64,000 bases of DNA from Fidelibacterota bacterium (GCA_014239435.1 JAAZYX010000021.1:38929-102928); one strand, 5' to 3'. Counted from the first letter of the stretch, positions 10,095 to 18,289 are shown. Notes: generated by a model not told the origin, from the sequence alone. Program-made: numbers and translations.

Positions 10095-10532
10095 ATGACA
10101 AAAATTGACTATAAATATTTAACTCGTTCTGATTTTGACCACTCCGTCTCTATGCAGACTCGGTGGCGGGATATGGATTCTATCGGGCATCTGAATCATG
10201 CTATCTACCTTACTTACATGGAATCCGCCCGCACGGATTTTTATGTTTCCATGGGATTTTCGGATGTTCGTCGAGAACAGGACGAAAGTATTATTCTCGG
10301 TGGAATGGATATCGAATATCTCGATCAATGCAAGCATCCGGCAAAATTAGATGTGTGTCACAGGGTGAATAGAATCGGCGGAAAAAGTTTTGACCTGTTG
10401 GGCGCCGTTTTTGTCGAGGGTAAAGCAAAACCAATCTGCACAGGGTTATTCCGAATGGTTTCCTTTAATTATAACGAGAATCAATCTATTCCCGTACCGC
10501 AGGCAGTCAGAGAAAACCTGCACGCATCCTAA
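10095..10532 (+). CDS. Acyl-CoA thioesterase, 4HBT (FadM/YbgC-like) hotdog family
   Basis: The protein has 145 residues from ATG 10095. An upstream in-frame ATG at 10050 lies inside tRNA-Ser and is rejected. The segment TRWRDMDSIGHLNHAIYLTY near residue 25 is the hotdog thioesterase signature (RxxDxDxxGHxNNxxY), with the catalytic Asp in DMDSIGH; MESARTDFY follows. The enzyme hydrolyses acyl-CoA thioesters; chain length cannot be told. The stop overlaps the following oxidase's ATG by one base. Confidence 0.88.
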   Translation: MTKIDYKYLTRSDFDHSVSMQTRWRDMDSIGHLNHAIYLTYMESARTDFYVSMGFSDVRREQDESIILGGMDIEYLDQCKHPAKLDVCHRVNRIGGKSFDLLGAVFVEGKAKPICTGLFRMVSFNYNENQSIPVPQAVRENLHAS

Positions 10533-13315
10533 TGGCGCTGAAGTCCGTTCTTCCGGAAGAACGCGTTTCTACGCGACTCATTGACCGCTTAGCCTATGCG
10601 CACGATGCCAGTATGTACAGATTGGTTCCAGAGGCAGTTGTCCGACCGACAAATGACAGCGAAGTATCCGCCTTAATTCAGCACTGCAATAAAACATCCA
10701 CGACGGTCACATTTCGTTCCGGTGGCACCTCGCTTTCAGGGCAGGCCGTTACGGAAGGTATACTCGCAGAAACGGTTCGGGATTGGAAGCAATTTAAAAT
10801 TCTCGAGAATGGCCGGAAAATACGACTCGAGCCGGGAGTCATCGGAGGACACGCCAATCGGTATTTGAGCTCGTACGGACGGAAAATCGGACCGGATCCG
10901 GCATCCATAGACGCATGTATGATTGGTGGTATTGTAGCCAATAATTCTTCCGGAATGATCTGCGGGACGCAATTCAACGCCTATCATACAATGGATTCCA
11001 TAAAGTTTATTTTGCCAAACGGCAATCTATACAACACAGCTTTTTCAAATGATCGTAAGCGTTTTGAATCGATTGAATCGGATCTCTGCGACGCGATTAA
11101 TTACTGCAAATTCCAGATTGAATCTACGCCCAAGATGATTGAAAAAATCCGCAATAAATACCGTATTAAAAATACGATAGGTTATTCACTTAATGCTTTT
11201 CTTGACTACAATAATCCTTTTGAAATTTTTGCACATTTAATTATCGGCTCCGAAGGAACTTTGGCATTTATTTCTGAGGTGATACTGGAAACGGTACCAG
11301 ATCCGCCGATAAAGTCAACCGGGCTTCTATTGTTCAAATCGATCCATCACGCGTGTGAAGCCATACCGATGCTGATCGAGCAAAAAGCAAGTGCTGTCGA
11401 AATGATGGATTATGCGTCACTCTGTACTATTTCGTATAGAAAAAATCCGATTTACGATGTTTCTGAATTGAATCATCAATCAACGGCTATGTTGGTTGAA
11501 TTCCAGGGAAATGAGGATGATTCTGTACTGCAAATGTGCAATGCTCTCCGACAGGAAATATCAAATGAAGCCAGAATCCTGCAAGATTTTACCTCCGATG
11601 CTGAGAAAAGAAATCAAATTTGGAAAGTCAGGAAAGGGTTGTATCCAACGGTGGGATCACTTCGAAAATCCGGAACGACTCTCATTACAGAAGATATATG
11701 CGTTGATTACACCCGAATGCCGGAAGCTGTGGATTCTCTCAGTGAACTGTTTAAAAAATGGTCATACAACGATGGAGTGATTTTTGGTCACGCAAAAGAT
11801 GGGAATCTTCATTTTGTATGTTCGGTTGATCTCAATACTCCAACTGGAATTGGACGTTTTGACGGACTGATGCAGGATCTTGCGGAAATGACGCTGGTTA
11901 AATTTGATGGATCCTTAAAAGCTGAACATGGAACCGGAAGAAATATGGCTCCATTTGTAGAGGCGGAATGGGGCGGGGACCTTTATGAAATTATGTGGAA
12001 GATCAAAACAGCGGCTGATCCGAACACTATATTGAATCCGGGCGTTTTGCTGAATAAGGATGCATCGCTTCATTTAAAAGATTTAAAGCCGCTTCCAAGT
12101 GTATCCGAAGAAATTGATCTTTGTGTTGAGTGCGGATTTTGCGAATCGGTGTGTCCTTCGAAAAACCTGACCATGACGCCGCGACAACGTATTGCGGTCG
12201 CTCGGGAAATTTCTCTCATGCGTACAGATAATGATCCAAGGGTCAATCACGTGATAAAAGATTTTCATTACGACGGCAAGGAAACCTGCGCTGCCGATGG
12301 GCTGTGCCAAATATCCTGCCCGGTCAATATCAATACAGGATCTTATGTCAAATCTTTGAGAGAATCGACTGCAAGCCGAGTCTCCATTGGACTGGCTGAC
12401 TGGATCGTAGAGCATTTTTCTTTTATCCAGTTTTGCGCAAGAGTAGCATTGACTAAAGGGAAGTTTTTCGGGGATACTGTTATGACCGGATTATCCAAAT
12501 TGACCCGGAAAATTTTTCCAACGTTCCCGGAATGGAATCCGCATTTTCCACAGAAAGCACAAAAGATTAAACCCGGCACATATGGGCAGGGAGAAAAGAT
12601 GGTGTATTTCCCATCCTGCATCAGCAGAGTTTTTGGTGCTTACGGAAAAGAAAGCATGGCGGATGTTTTAGAGTCAATTGCAAATCGAACAGGGATAGCA
12701 TTGGAAATTCCAGAAGGGATCAATGCGGTGTGCTGCGGACAGCCATTCTTTTCCAAAGGATTTTCTAATGCCGGAAAACGCATGGCGGATAAAACAATTT
12801 CCCTTCTTCAGAATGCGTCAGAAAATGGAACGATTTCGGTATTGGTGGATACCTCGCCCTGCACGGCTCAATTATTGGACAATCTCAAGAAAGCATCTGC
12901 AATCAATTTGCAAATTGTTGATATCGCTTCATTCCTGAAATCCGCATTGGAAAACCACAATCTGGATTCATTGGATAGAAAAGTGCTTATCCATCCTAGT
13001 TGTTCCAGTCAAAAGATGGAAACCGAATCAGAATTAAGAAGTATTGCGGAACAATGTGCGTCTGATGTAGAATTCCCTGAAATTGCTTTTTGCTGCGGGT
13101 TCGCCGGCGACAGAGGTTTGACGCATCCCGAACTTTCATCCAGTGCCACAGAATACATTGCAAATCAATGGAAGAAGGCCGAAAAGGGCATCAAAGGGTA
13201 TGCAACAAGCAGGACATGTGAAATTGGTCTTAAGACAGCAACACACCATGATTTTTTACCCATTGCGGTCCTAGTGAGGGATTATTTAATCCAAGAGAAC
13301 GAAAATGCAATTTGA
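10532..13315 (+). CDS. FAD-linked oxidase fused to Fe-S/CCG domains (D-lactate or glycolate dehydrogenase type)
   Basis: The protein has 927 residues. The N-terminal half is a PCMH-type FAD-binding domain (FRSGGTSLSGQAV near residue 65, GGIVANNSSGM near 130) followed by the FAD-oxidase C-terminal domain (FGHAKDGNLHF, KAEHGTGRNMAP). The C-terminal half has two 4Fe-4S motifs (CVECGFCESVCPS about 530 and CAADGLCQISCP about 585) and two CCG domains (CCGQPFFSKG about 733 and CCGFAGDRG about 853). It is equivalent to GlcD plus GlcF in one chain, or to Dld-II, and probably feeds electrons from a 2-hydroxyacid into the quinone pool. The exact substrate (D-lactate, glycolate, 2-hydroxyglutarate) is undetermined. 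Confidence 0.9.
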   Translation: MALKSVLPEERVSTRLIDRLAYAHDASMYRLVPEAVVRPTNDSEVSALIQHCNKTSTTVTFRSGGTSLSGQAVTEGILAETVRDWKQFKILENGRKIRLEPGVIGGHANRYLSSYGRKIGPDPASIDACMIGGIVANNSSGMICGTQFNAYHTMDSIKFILPNGNLYNTAFSNDRKRFESIESDLCDAINYCKFQIESTPKMIEKIRNKYRIKNTIGYSLNAFLDYNNPFEIFAHLIIGSEGTLAFISEVILETVPDPPIKSTGLLLFKSIHHACEAIPMLIEQKASAVEMMDYASLCTISYRKNPIYDVSELNHQSTAMLVEFQGNEDDSVLQMCNALRQEISNEARILQDFTSDAEKRNQIWKVRKGLYPTVGSLRKSGTTLITEDICVDYTRMPEAVDSLSELFKKWSYNDGVIFGHAKDGNLHFVCSVDLNTPTGIGRFDGLMQDLAEMTLVKFDGSLKAEHGTGRNMAPFVEAEWGGDLYEIMWKIKTAADPNTILNPGVLLNKDASLHLKDLKPLPSVSEEIDLCVECGFCESVCPSKNLTMTPRQRIAVAREISLMRTDNDPRVNHVIKDFHYDGKETCAADGLCQISCPVNINTGSYVKSLRESTASRVSIGLADWIVEHFSFIQFCARVALTKGKFFGDTVMTGLSKLTRKIFPTFPEWNPHFPQKAQKIKPGTYGQGEKMVYFPSCISRVFGAYGKESMADVLESIANRTGIALEIPEGINAVCCGQPFFSKGFSNAGKRMADKTISLLQNASENGTISVLVDTSPCTAQLLDNLKKASAINLQIVDIASFLKSALENHNLDSLDRKVLIHPSCSSQKMETESELRSIAEQCASDVEFPEIAFCCGFAGDRGLTHPELSSSATEYIANQWKKAEKGIKGYATSRTCEIGLKTATHHDFLPIAVLVRDYLIQENENAI

Positions 13316-13389
13316 AACACTTGAAGTCTGTGTATATTTCAGTAAATTTCCGACAATGCATTCAATCAAACAGAATTGAGAGACACATT

Positions 13390-15645
13390 ATGAATCTAGT
13401 CCACAAGCCATTATTAATAGCATGTTTAGTATTTATGTCAGGATTGGCGCAGGCAGAAACAGTTGCCCGCGTTATGAAATCCAATGGAGAAGTCATGGTG
13501 AAATCCATTGGAAGCCCAACATTTAACCAACCGGCAAAACCCGGTTTGGCTATCAGGAATGGCGATGCCATACGCGTAGGAGAATCCGGCTTTGCAGTCG
13601 TGATATTTTTGGATGACCGCTCGGTAGTAAAAGTCCGAGAAAACACAGAATTCCAATTTATTGAAACATCGAATACACGCACGCTGGATATTGATCAAGG
13701 CACCATATTAAATAACATTAATAAAGATGGCCGAACCAAGGATTTCCGGGTTGAGACTCCGGTGTCTGTTGCGAGTGTAAAAGGAACTGAATTTGCCGCA
13801 ATCGTAGATCCTGCCGGTATTGATAATTTCATTGGAAAATCCGGAAATTTTGATGTTACCAATCAGCTTACAGGTCAAACAGTTAATGTTGGCGCGGGGC
13901 AAAAAGCCATATCAAATGCAATGGGAAATTTGATGCAGGCTCCCGCTGCACCGGGGGATTATCCGGAAGATCCGGAGACTGATTTCCAGGAAGAGCCTGA
14001 AGAAGAAACAGAAGAAGAGGAATCAGAAGAAGATTCAGAAGAGCAGGAAGAGACCGAAGAATCTGAAGAGGTTGAGGAAAAAGAAGACGTGGATGAAACT
14101 GAAGAAGCCGACGATGTTGAAGACCCTTCTGAAGAAAAAGTCGAAGATGCCGATGAACCGGAAGCGGATGCTAAAGACGCACCGGATAAACCCTTTGATT
14201 TGGGGCTCGGCGTTGGTTCTGTGACGATTGACAATGTCCTCTACAATCAGCTTGCGCTTCGGCCGGAATTCAAATTTGGCAAACTCGGCATCGGCCTTGA
14301 CCTTGCAATTTATATTGATAACGAAGGCAACATTCGCGAAGATGAATGGGATGAAGCCAGCGACTACATAGACAAATTCTTGTTCATTCGGTGGGGAGAG
14401 AAGGAAGATCCTTTTTGGATTAAATGGGGATCCATGGAAAATGTAACGCTCGGGTATGGCGGATTGCTTTCAGGTTATTCGAATATGATGGAATTCCCGT
14501 CTATTCGCCGCATCGGAATCAATACCGGTGTAAACTTCGGTCAAATTGGTACCGAAGTATTTCTCGCCAATATAAAGGATTTCACTCGAGGTGGAACACT
14601 CATGGGACTTCGGGCATCTTACAAGGTGTCTAAGCGCTTTCCGCTCAAAATCGGCGCGAACTTTATTATGGATATGAACCAATTTTCCGGAATGTCCGAT
14701 AAAGATGACGATTCTTATCCCGACATTTTTGACGATTTTCCAAATGACGTTGCACTATGGAATGATACGGATGGTGATGGATTCCCCGATCCTCATACCG
14801 GATTGGCAGATTCACTGGTGGATATTGACGCCAACGGAAACAACATTGTAGATGCGGATGAAACTGATCTCGGTCTGAAAGGCACACCGTTCAGCATTAA
14901 GGACAATAAAGCATCTATAACGGGTTTTGCTTTTGATATCGGTTACCCGATTCTGAATGGAAAATCCTTCAAATTGGAACTCTATTCTGAATTTAATTTT
15001 CTAAATATCCCGGAAGCCGGAACACTGGATTCGTCTGGTACTTCTACATTCTACCGCGAAGCTAAATCCGGATCGGGATTTTCCGTTCCTGGAATTCGCG
15101 CAAGCCTGTTCAGTTTTCTGAATTTCAGTTTCGAGTACAGAATAAAGAGCGGCTATTATGTACCGCAATTTTTCGATCAGTCCTACGATATTACGCGCGT
15201 GACTCAAATGTTCGTTGATGATCAGGCGTATATTTTTACAAAGGATATGCTTCTGTTTGCCGATTCGACCATGAACGAAGACCTTACTGGATTCTATGGT
15301 GCTATGGGCGCGGATTTATTCGGCTTTGCCAGCATAACAGGTGCGTATGCGAATATGACCTCGGAAACAGATACAGTGAAAAGTTTCATTGCATCCATCA
15401 ATTTGAATGCTGAAAAGATTCCAAAACTCAGCGAGGCGATGATGTATTATCAGCGGAACAATGATTTGAATCCATTTGACTTTGCGAATCCATCCATCAA
15501 TACAGTGCTGGGGTATCGCCTTGGGTACGAAGTCAGTGCAGGCGTCAGTCTTATTTGGGACTTTAAGCAATTTTATCGCGACGACGGTACGGGAACGCTC
15601 GAACCGGTGAAAATGACAACAATCGAAACAGCATTTACATTCTGA
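13390..15645 (+). CDS. FecR-domain protein with acidic linker and predicted beta-barrel
   Basis: The protein has 751 residues from ATG 13390, preceded by GAGAG and followed by a clean signal peptide (cut after GLAQA). The longer frame from 13312 would bury this peptide. Residues about 25-165 are a FecR domain (GDAIRVGESGFAVVIFLDD, then TPVSVASVKGTEFAAIV). Residues about 185-265 are a Glu/Asp-rich low-complexity linker. The remainder is alternating aromatic/polar strands like an outer-membrane porin, interrupted by acidic repeats (DKDDDSYPDIFDDFPND and DTDGDGFPD) resembling thrombospondin type 3 calcium loops. FecR here is probably structural rather than sigma-regulatory, since no sigma factor or TonB receptor lies nearby. 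Confidence 0.8.
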   Translation: MNLVHKPLLIACLVFMSGLAQAETVARVMKSNGEVMVKSIGSPTFNQPAKPGLAIRNGDAIRVGESGFAVVIFLDDRSVVKVRENTEFQFIETSNTRTLDIDQGTILNNINKDGRTKDFRVETPVSVASVKGTEFAAIVDPAGIDNFIGKSGNFDVTNQLTGQTVNVGAGQKAISNAMGNLMQAPAAPGDYPEDPETDFQEEPEEETEEEESEEDSEEQEETEESEEVEEKEDVDETEEADDVEDPSEEKVEDADEPEADAKDAPDKPFDLGLGVGSVTIDNVLYNQLALRPEFKFGKLGIGLDLAIYIDNEGNIREDEWDEASDYIDKFLFIRWGEKEDPFWIKWGSMENVTLGYGGLLSGYSNMMEFPSIRRIGINTGVNFGQIGTEVFLANIKDFTRGGTLMGLRASYKVSKRFPLKIGANFIMDMNQFSGMSDKDDDSYPDIFDDFPNDVALWNDTDGDGFPDPHTGLADSLVDIDANGNNIVDADETDLGLKGTPFSIKDNKASITGFAFDIGYPILNGKSFKLELYSEFNFLNIPEAGTLDSSGTSTFYREAKSGSGFSVPGIRASLFSFLNFSFEYRIKSGYYVPQFFDQSYDITRVTQMFVDDQAYIFTKDMLLFADSTMNEDLTGFYGAMGADLFGFASITGAYANMTSETDTVKSFIASINLNAEKIPKLSEAMMYYQRNNDLNPFDFANPSINTVLGYRLGYEVSAGVSLIWDFKQFYRDDGTGTLEPVKMTTIETAFTF

Positions 15646-15646
15646 C

Positions 15647-15787
15647 GTGGATTTGGAAAAGAACGAATCTCAAGCCGTATATCGCTATGACACCGGCGGA
15701 AAAGGATTTAAAAAAGCAGCAGTTCTTCTGATCGGACTTTCCGCAGTTTTGGCTGTTTTCGGATTTTTTTGGGTAACCTCATTTTAG
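15647..15787 (+). CDS. Small single-pass membrane protein
   Basis: This is a 46-residue frame from GTG, one base after the FecR-porin stop. A polar N-terminus (NESQAVYRYDTGGKG) precedes one strongly hydrophobic segment (AAVLLIGLSAVLAVFGFFW). It fills the gap between the porin and the selenoprotein gene without waste, and the selenoprotein's Shine-Dalgarno (GGAG) begins at its stop codon. These facts suggest it is real. The function is unknown. The GTG start and lack of a good ribosome site keep confidence moderate. Confidence 0.5.
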   Translation: MDLEKNESQAVYRYDTGGKGFKKAAVLLIGLSAVLAVFGFFWVTSF

Positions 15788-15795
15788 GAGACACA

Positions 15796-16026
15796 ATGGA
15801 TATTTCTATCGAATACTGCAACGTTTGAAACTACCTTCCAAAGGCGGCCGGTCTGGCTACCGAGATTCTGGAAAAATACGGCACGGATGTACAATCGCTC
15901 ACACTGCTGCCATCTGGCGGAGGTGTATTCGAAGTAAAACTGAATAATGATCTCATCTTTTCAAAAAAATCCTTAGACCGATTTCCCAATGACAATGAAA
16001 TCGTCTCACGTATTGATTCGAATTAG
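15796..16026 (+). CDS. SelW-like (Rdx family) selenoprotein with in-frame UGA
   Basis: From ATG 15796 (GGAG 8 bp upstream) the frame reads IEYCNV, a TGA (15826-15828), then NYLPKAAGLATEILEKY and continues to TAG at 16026, 76 residues. This is the thioredoxin-like Rdx/SelT-SelW-SelH fold. The redox motif C-x-x-U falls at residues 8-11, exactly where the family carries CxxC or CxxU. The later family hallmarks are present: GGGVFEVKLNN, LIFSKK and a near-terminal RFPNDNEI. A hairpin right after the UGA resembles a bacterial SECIS. The likely role is thiol/selenol redox chemistry in the cytoplasm. Ordinary gene callers stop at codon 11 and miss it. Whether this genome has selA, selB, selC and selD cannot be seen here. 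Confidence 0.85.
15829..15873 (+). promoter_or_regulatory. Predicted bacterial SECIS element
   Basis: After the UGA, the upper stem GGCGGCC (15843-15849) pairs with GGCTACC (15855-15861) with one mismatch and one G-U. It closes the pentaloop GGTCT, the same apical loop as E. coli fdhF. The loop lies 21 nt after UGA, within the known bacterial spacing. A lower stem TTCCA / TGGAA (15836-15840 / 15869-15873) can also form. It would recruit SelB with Sec-tRNA. Confidence 0.75.
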
Positions 16027-16786
16027 TCTAGCAATGGCTATCCTTTTGGGATGGTCCACAGCTGCCGAACCCGAGGTGGTCGAATTAAGCAGAAAAGTAG
16101 GATTTTTGATTGATGCTGAAGAGAATATCTATTTTAAAATAATTCAAGATGTCAAAGGTCTCGAAAGTGTGCAATTCTACGAAATCAATAAAAACAAATA
16201 TATGGCGCGGATTGCGTACGTGGAATTCAGCAATCTGAAATCATCTAAACGGTATTATTCTCTGAAGGAATTCTCGACCATACAGATGCACGTAAATTTG
16301 AAGCCTATGATTACGGAAGAAGATCGACTCGGAATTCGCGAAAACCTGACATTTCTAAGGACTACGGAAACGATATTAAATATTCCCAGCGGACAATTTG
16401 TAACGGTAAAACACAGAAACGGCGGCAGAATTCAGGGAACGCTGACATCTTTTGAAGATAATCAATTGGAAATCCAGACACCGATTTCCATCGAAACTAT
16501 CCCCTTATGGAATTTGAAACAAATCACCTATCGAGAAGACATCAAAGATCGTTCATCCTGGAAGCCAACGGTGTACACATTAAGCGCTTTAACAGGCATT
16601 TTCTTAGCGGAAGGATGGAACGTACAAACGCGTCCTGAGATTGATTATGCATGGCATTATCGTTTTTTAGGTGCAACTTTAGGCGTGTTGGCTGGAGCAG
16701 AAGCATTTCAAGCTTTTTCCGTACTAACATCGCCGACAACCGATTTTAAGCTGACGCCGGATGAAATGGACAAATTAAAAAACTAA
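15989..16786 (+). CDS. Exported protein of unknown function with LSm/SH3-like segment
   Basis: The protein has 265 residues; an alternative ATG at 15995 gives an equally good signal peptide (cut near WSTAAEP). It overlaps the selenoprotein's last 38 bp. The mature part begins VVELSRKVGFLIDAEENIYF. A middle segment (FVTVKHRNGGRIQGTLTSF, followed by an IPLWNLKQITYRED strand, about residues 138-188) resembles a small beta-barrel of the LSm/Hfq-like 'effect on function' type often found in periplasmic proteins. Two hydrophobic stretches near the C-terminus may be membrane segments. I do not recognise the family. It sits 11 bp before the next coiled-coil gene, likely in one operon. Confidence 0.65.
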   Translation: MTMKSSHVLIRISLAMAILLGWSTAAEPEVVELSRKVGFLIDAEENIYFKIIQDVKGLESVQFYEINKNKYMARIAYVEFSNLKSSKRYYSLKEFSTIQMHVNLKPMITEEDRLGIRENLTFLRTTETILNIPSGQFVTVKHRNGGRIQGTLTSFEDNQLEIQTPISIETIPLWNLKQITYREDIKDRSSWKPTVYTLSALTGIFLAEGWNVQTRPEIDYAWHYRFLGATLGVLAGAEAFQAFSVLTSPTTDFKLTPDEMDKLKN

Positions 16787-16797
16787 AGGAGTACCTC

Positions 16798-17232
16798 ATG
16801 GTAGAAAAACCAGCAGAACAGCAAGATCCTCAAAAAGCATATCTCAGTGAACAGTTAAACAAAATTTCCGGTGAAATTGGCGAAGGCTACGGCGAACCGC
16901 TGATGGATGAATTGATGGCGCGCCTCGAAAAAACTGTGGCGGATTTCCATGAGGAAGTCACTGAAATGCTCGTGGACCTAAAAAAGCAGTCCATAGAGCG
17001 GCAGGAAAAACTGAAAGACCGTTGGGCGAAAAAAGAGGAAGGGACGGCTTCTTCAGATGATGCAGCTATGTCTGTTTCGGATGAACCTCAGGCAGAGTCA
17101 AGTGACTGGGAAAAGCGCATTGAAAATAAAGAAGCCAAAGCCGGCGGAGGAAAAAAAGAAGCCAAAGCCGAAGAAGAAGAAAAACCTAAGAAAAAAGGAT
17201 TCTTTGGGAGGAAGAAGAAAAAGAAAGACTGA
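16798..17232 (+). CDS. Charged coiled-coil protein with Lys-rich tail (family A)
   Basis: The protein has 144 residues, with a strong AAGGAG ribosome site 7-12 bp upstream. A helical, heptad-like region with LMDELMARLEKTVADFHEE (residues about 37-55) is followed by a polar linker, a conserved WEKRIE segment and a tail dominated by Lys and Glu that ends in KKKGFFGRKKKKKD. No enzymatic motif or membrane segment is visible. A clear paralogue lies at 45892-46248, sharing the L-x-DEL-x-x-RLE-x-TV-x-DF block and the W-E-x-R motif. The basic tail could bind nucleic acid or lipid headgroups; that is a guess. Confidence 0.75.
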   Translation: MVEKPAEQQDPQKAYLSEQLNKISGEIGEGYGEPLMDELMARLEKTVADFHEEVTEMLVDLKKQSIERQEKLKDRWAKKEEGTASSDDAAMSVSDEPQAESSDWEKRIENKEAKAGGGKKEAKAEEEEKPKKKGFFGRKKKKKD

Positions 17233-17261
17233 TCGCTTGCATTTAATTTGATTCATCTTTA

Positions 17262-17867
17262 TTGTTTGGGACAACAGCAAAGTCCAAAGTTTTCTGTTTC
17301 TTATTTGTGTTTTGCCTGGGATTTTTGGCATGTGATATAACCCATAGCCGTCAAGAGGGTAATGAAAGCGGATCAGAAAGTTTAGACCACAGCTTTATGA
17401 TAAACTTTTCTGAGCATTTTCAGCCTGCCAGCGGCATAACAATTACAGACAGCGCACTATATCATGAAGGAGATGGAAATCTGGAAATTATATCTATTCC
17501 TTTAAAATCACCGTTTCATTTAGATGTGCTGAATATTGTATTTACCGTTAAAGAAAAAATGACCTTTGATGAATTAGATAACTCTATCGAAATCTATATA
17601 TCCTTCTCTGAAACTGGTGACGATTGGTCCAATTGGAATAGGTTTAAAATAAGTCATTACGAGGCAGATTATACTCAGATTAGGTTTGGGACTGAAGGGT
17701 GGGAAGGTAAGAATGCGAAGGGACCTTTCCACAAATATTTCCGATTTAAGGTTGTGTCAGATGAATCTAATAAAAACCGTTTAGCCATAAAAAATGCAAT
17801 GATTCTAAGCAGCCAAAAAACGATTGAACGATTAGAGAATTTGGACTGCTCTGCGCAGTCCTACTGA
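17262..17867 (+). CDS. Hypothetical lipoprotein
   Basis: The protein has 201 residues from a TTG start; no ATG or obvious ribosome site is in range, so the start is uncertain. The N-terminus is a hydrophobic signal ending in LGFLAC, a good lipobox (Cys near residue 24). The rest is a mostly beta soluble domain with SFSETGDDWSNWNRFKISHY and FGTEGWEGKNAKG, reminiscent of discoidin-like or jelly-roll folds. No family is recognised. It is the last gene before the RNA/repeat block that leads to dnaX. Confidence 0.6.
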   Translation: MFGTTAKSKVFCFLFVFCLGFLACDITHSRQEGNESGSESLDHSFMINFSEHFQPASGITITDSALYHEGDGNLEIISIPLKSPFHLDVLNIVFTVKEKMTFDELDNSIEIYISFSETGDDWSNWNRFKISHYEADYTQIRFGTEGWEGKNAKGPFHKYFRFKVVSDESNKNRLAIKNAMILSSQKTIERLENLDCSAQSY

Positions 17868-17938
17868 AGTTAATAATTTTCTGTAGGCATTGTCTTGCCT
17901 CGGTTTCAAAATATCTGCTAAATTCATTGGCTCAAAAA

Positions 17939-18140
17939 GGGGCCGTCCGCTTACGCTTTACTACGGCGGATAAATAGCCCAGGCGCTAGGTGAAAAATTT
18001 TAGGGGCCGTAGCTCCCCGCAGTTGCAGGGCAGGCAACAACTTCGCCACGGTCAGTTACTTTGATAATTTAGGGGCCGTAGCTCCCCGCAGTTGCGGGGC
18101 AGGCAACAACTTCGCCACGGTCAGTTACTTTGATAATTTA
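17939..18140 (+). repeat. Tandem repeats mimicking the tRNA-Ala 5' end
   Basis: Two nearly identical 69-bp units (18003-18071 and 18072-18140) each begin GGGGCCGTAGCTC, the first 13 bases of the adjacent tRNA-Ala, and end TTTGATAATTTA. A third, diverged unit begins GGGGCCGT at 17939. Each 69-bp unit then departs into a CCCCGCA/TGCGGGG hairpin instead of the tRNA D arm. The real tRNA begins exactly at the next register (18141). Confidence 0.8.
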
Positions 18141-18213
18141 GGGGCCGTAGCTCAGTTGGGAGAGCGCTGCGTTCGCAATGCAGAGGTCGTCAGTTCGATC
18201 CTGATCGGCTCCA
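18141..18213 (+). tRNA. tRNA-Ala(CGC)
   Basis: This is a 73-nt tRNA. Acceptor GGGGCCG pairs with CGGCTCC, and the D arm is GCTCAGTTGGGAGAGC. The anticodon stem CTGCG / TGCAG encloses TTCGCAA, anticodon CGC (codon GCG). The T arm is GTCAGTTCGATCCTGAT and the discriminator is A. CCA is not encoded. Confidence 0.93.
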
Positions 18214-18289
18214 CAAAAGCAATGCAGAGTTTGTCCCGACGTTAGGTCGGGATCGGGGATCCACAAGAGCAAAAGTTTTTTGATAATTT
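18214..18289 (+). repeat. Chimeric tRNA-3'-end-like unit after tRNA-Ala
   Basis: After the tRNA, a hairpin GTCCCGAC-GTTAG-GTCGGGA-like (18235-18253) is followed by GATCGGGGATCCACAAGAGC, an imperfect copy of the tRNA's own 3' end and trailer (GATCGGCTCCACAAAAGC). The TTTGATAATTT spacer shared with the upstream repeats then recurs before the SRP RNA. Confidence 0.6.

Noticed and set aside
13959..14234. Antisense Ser-rich open frame
   Set aside because: It is the complement of the Glu/Asp codons of the FecR-porin's acidic linker.
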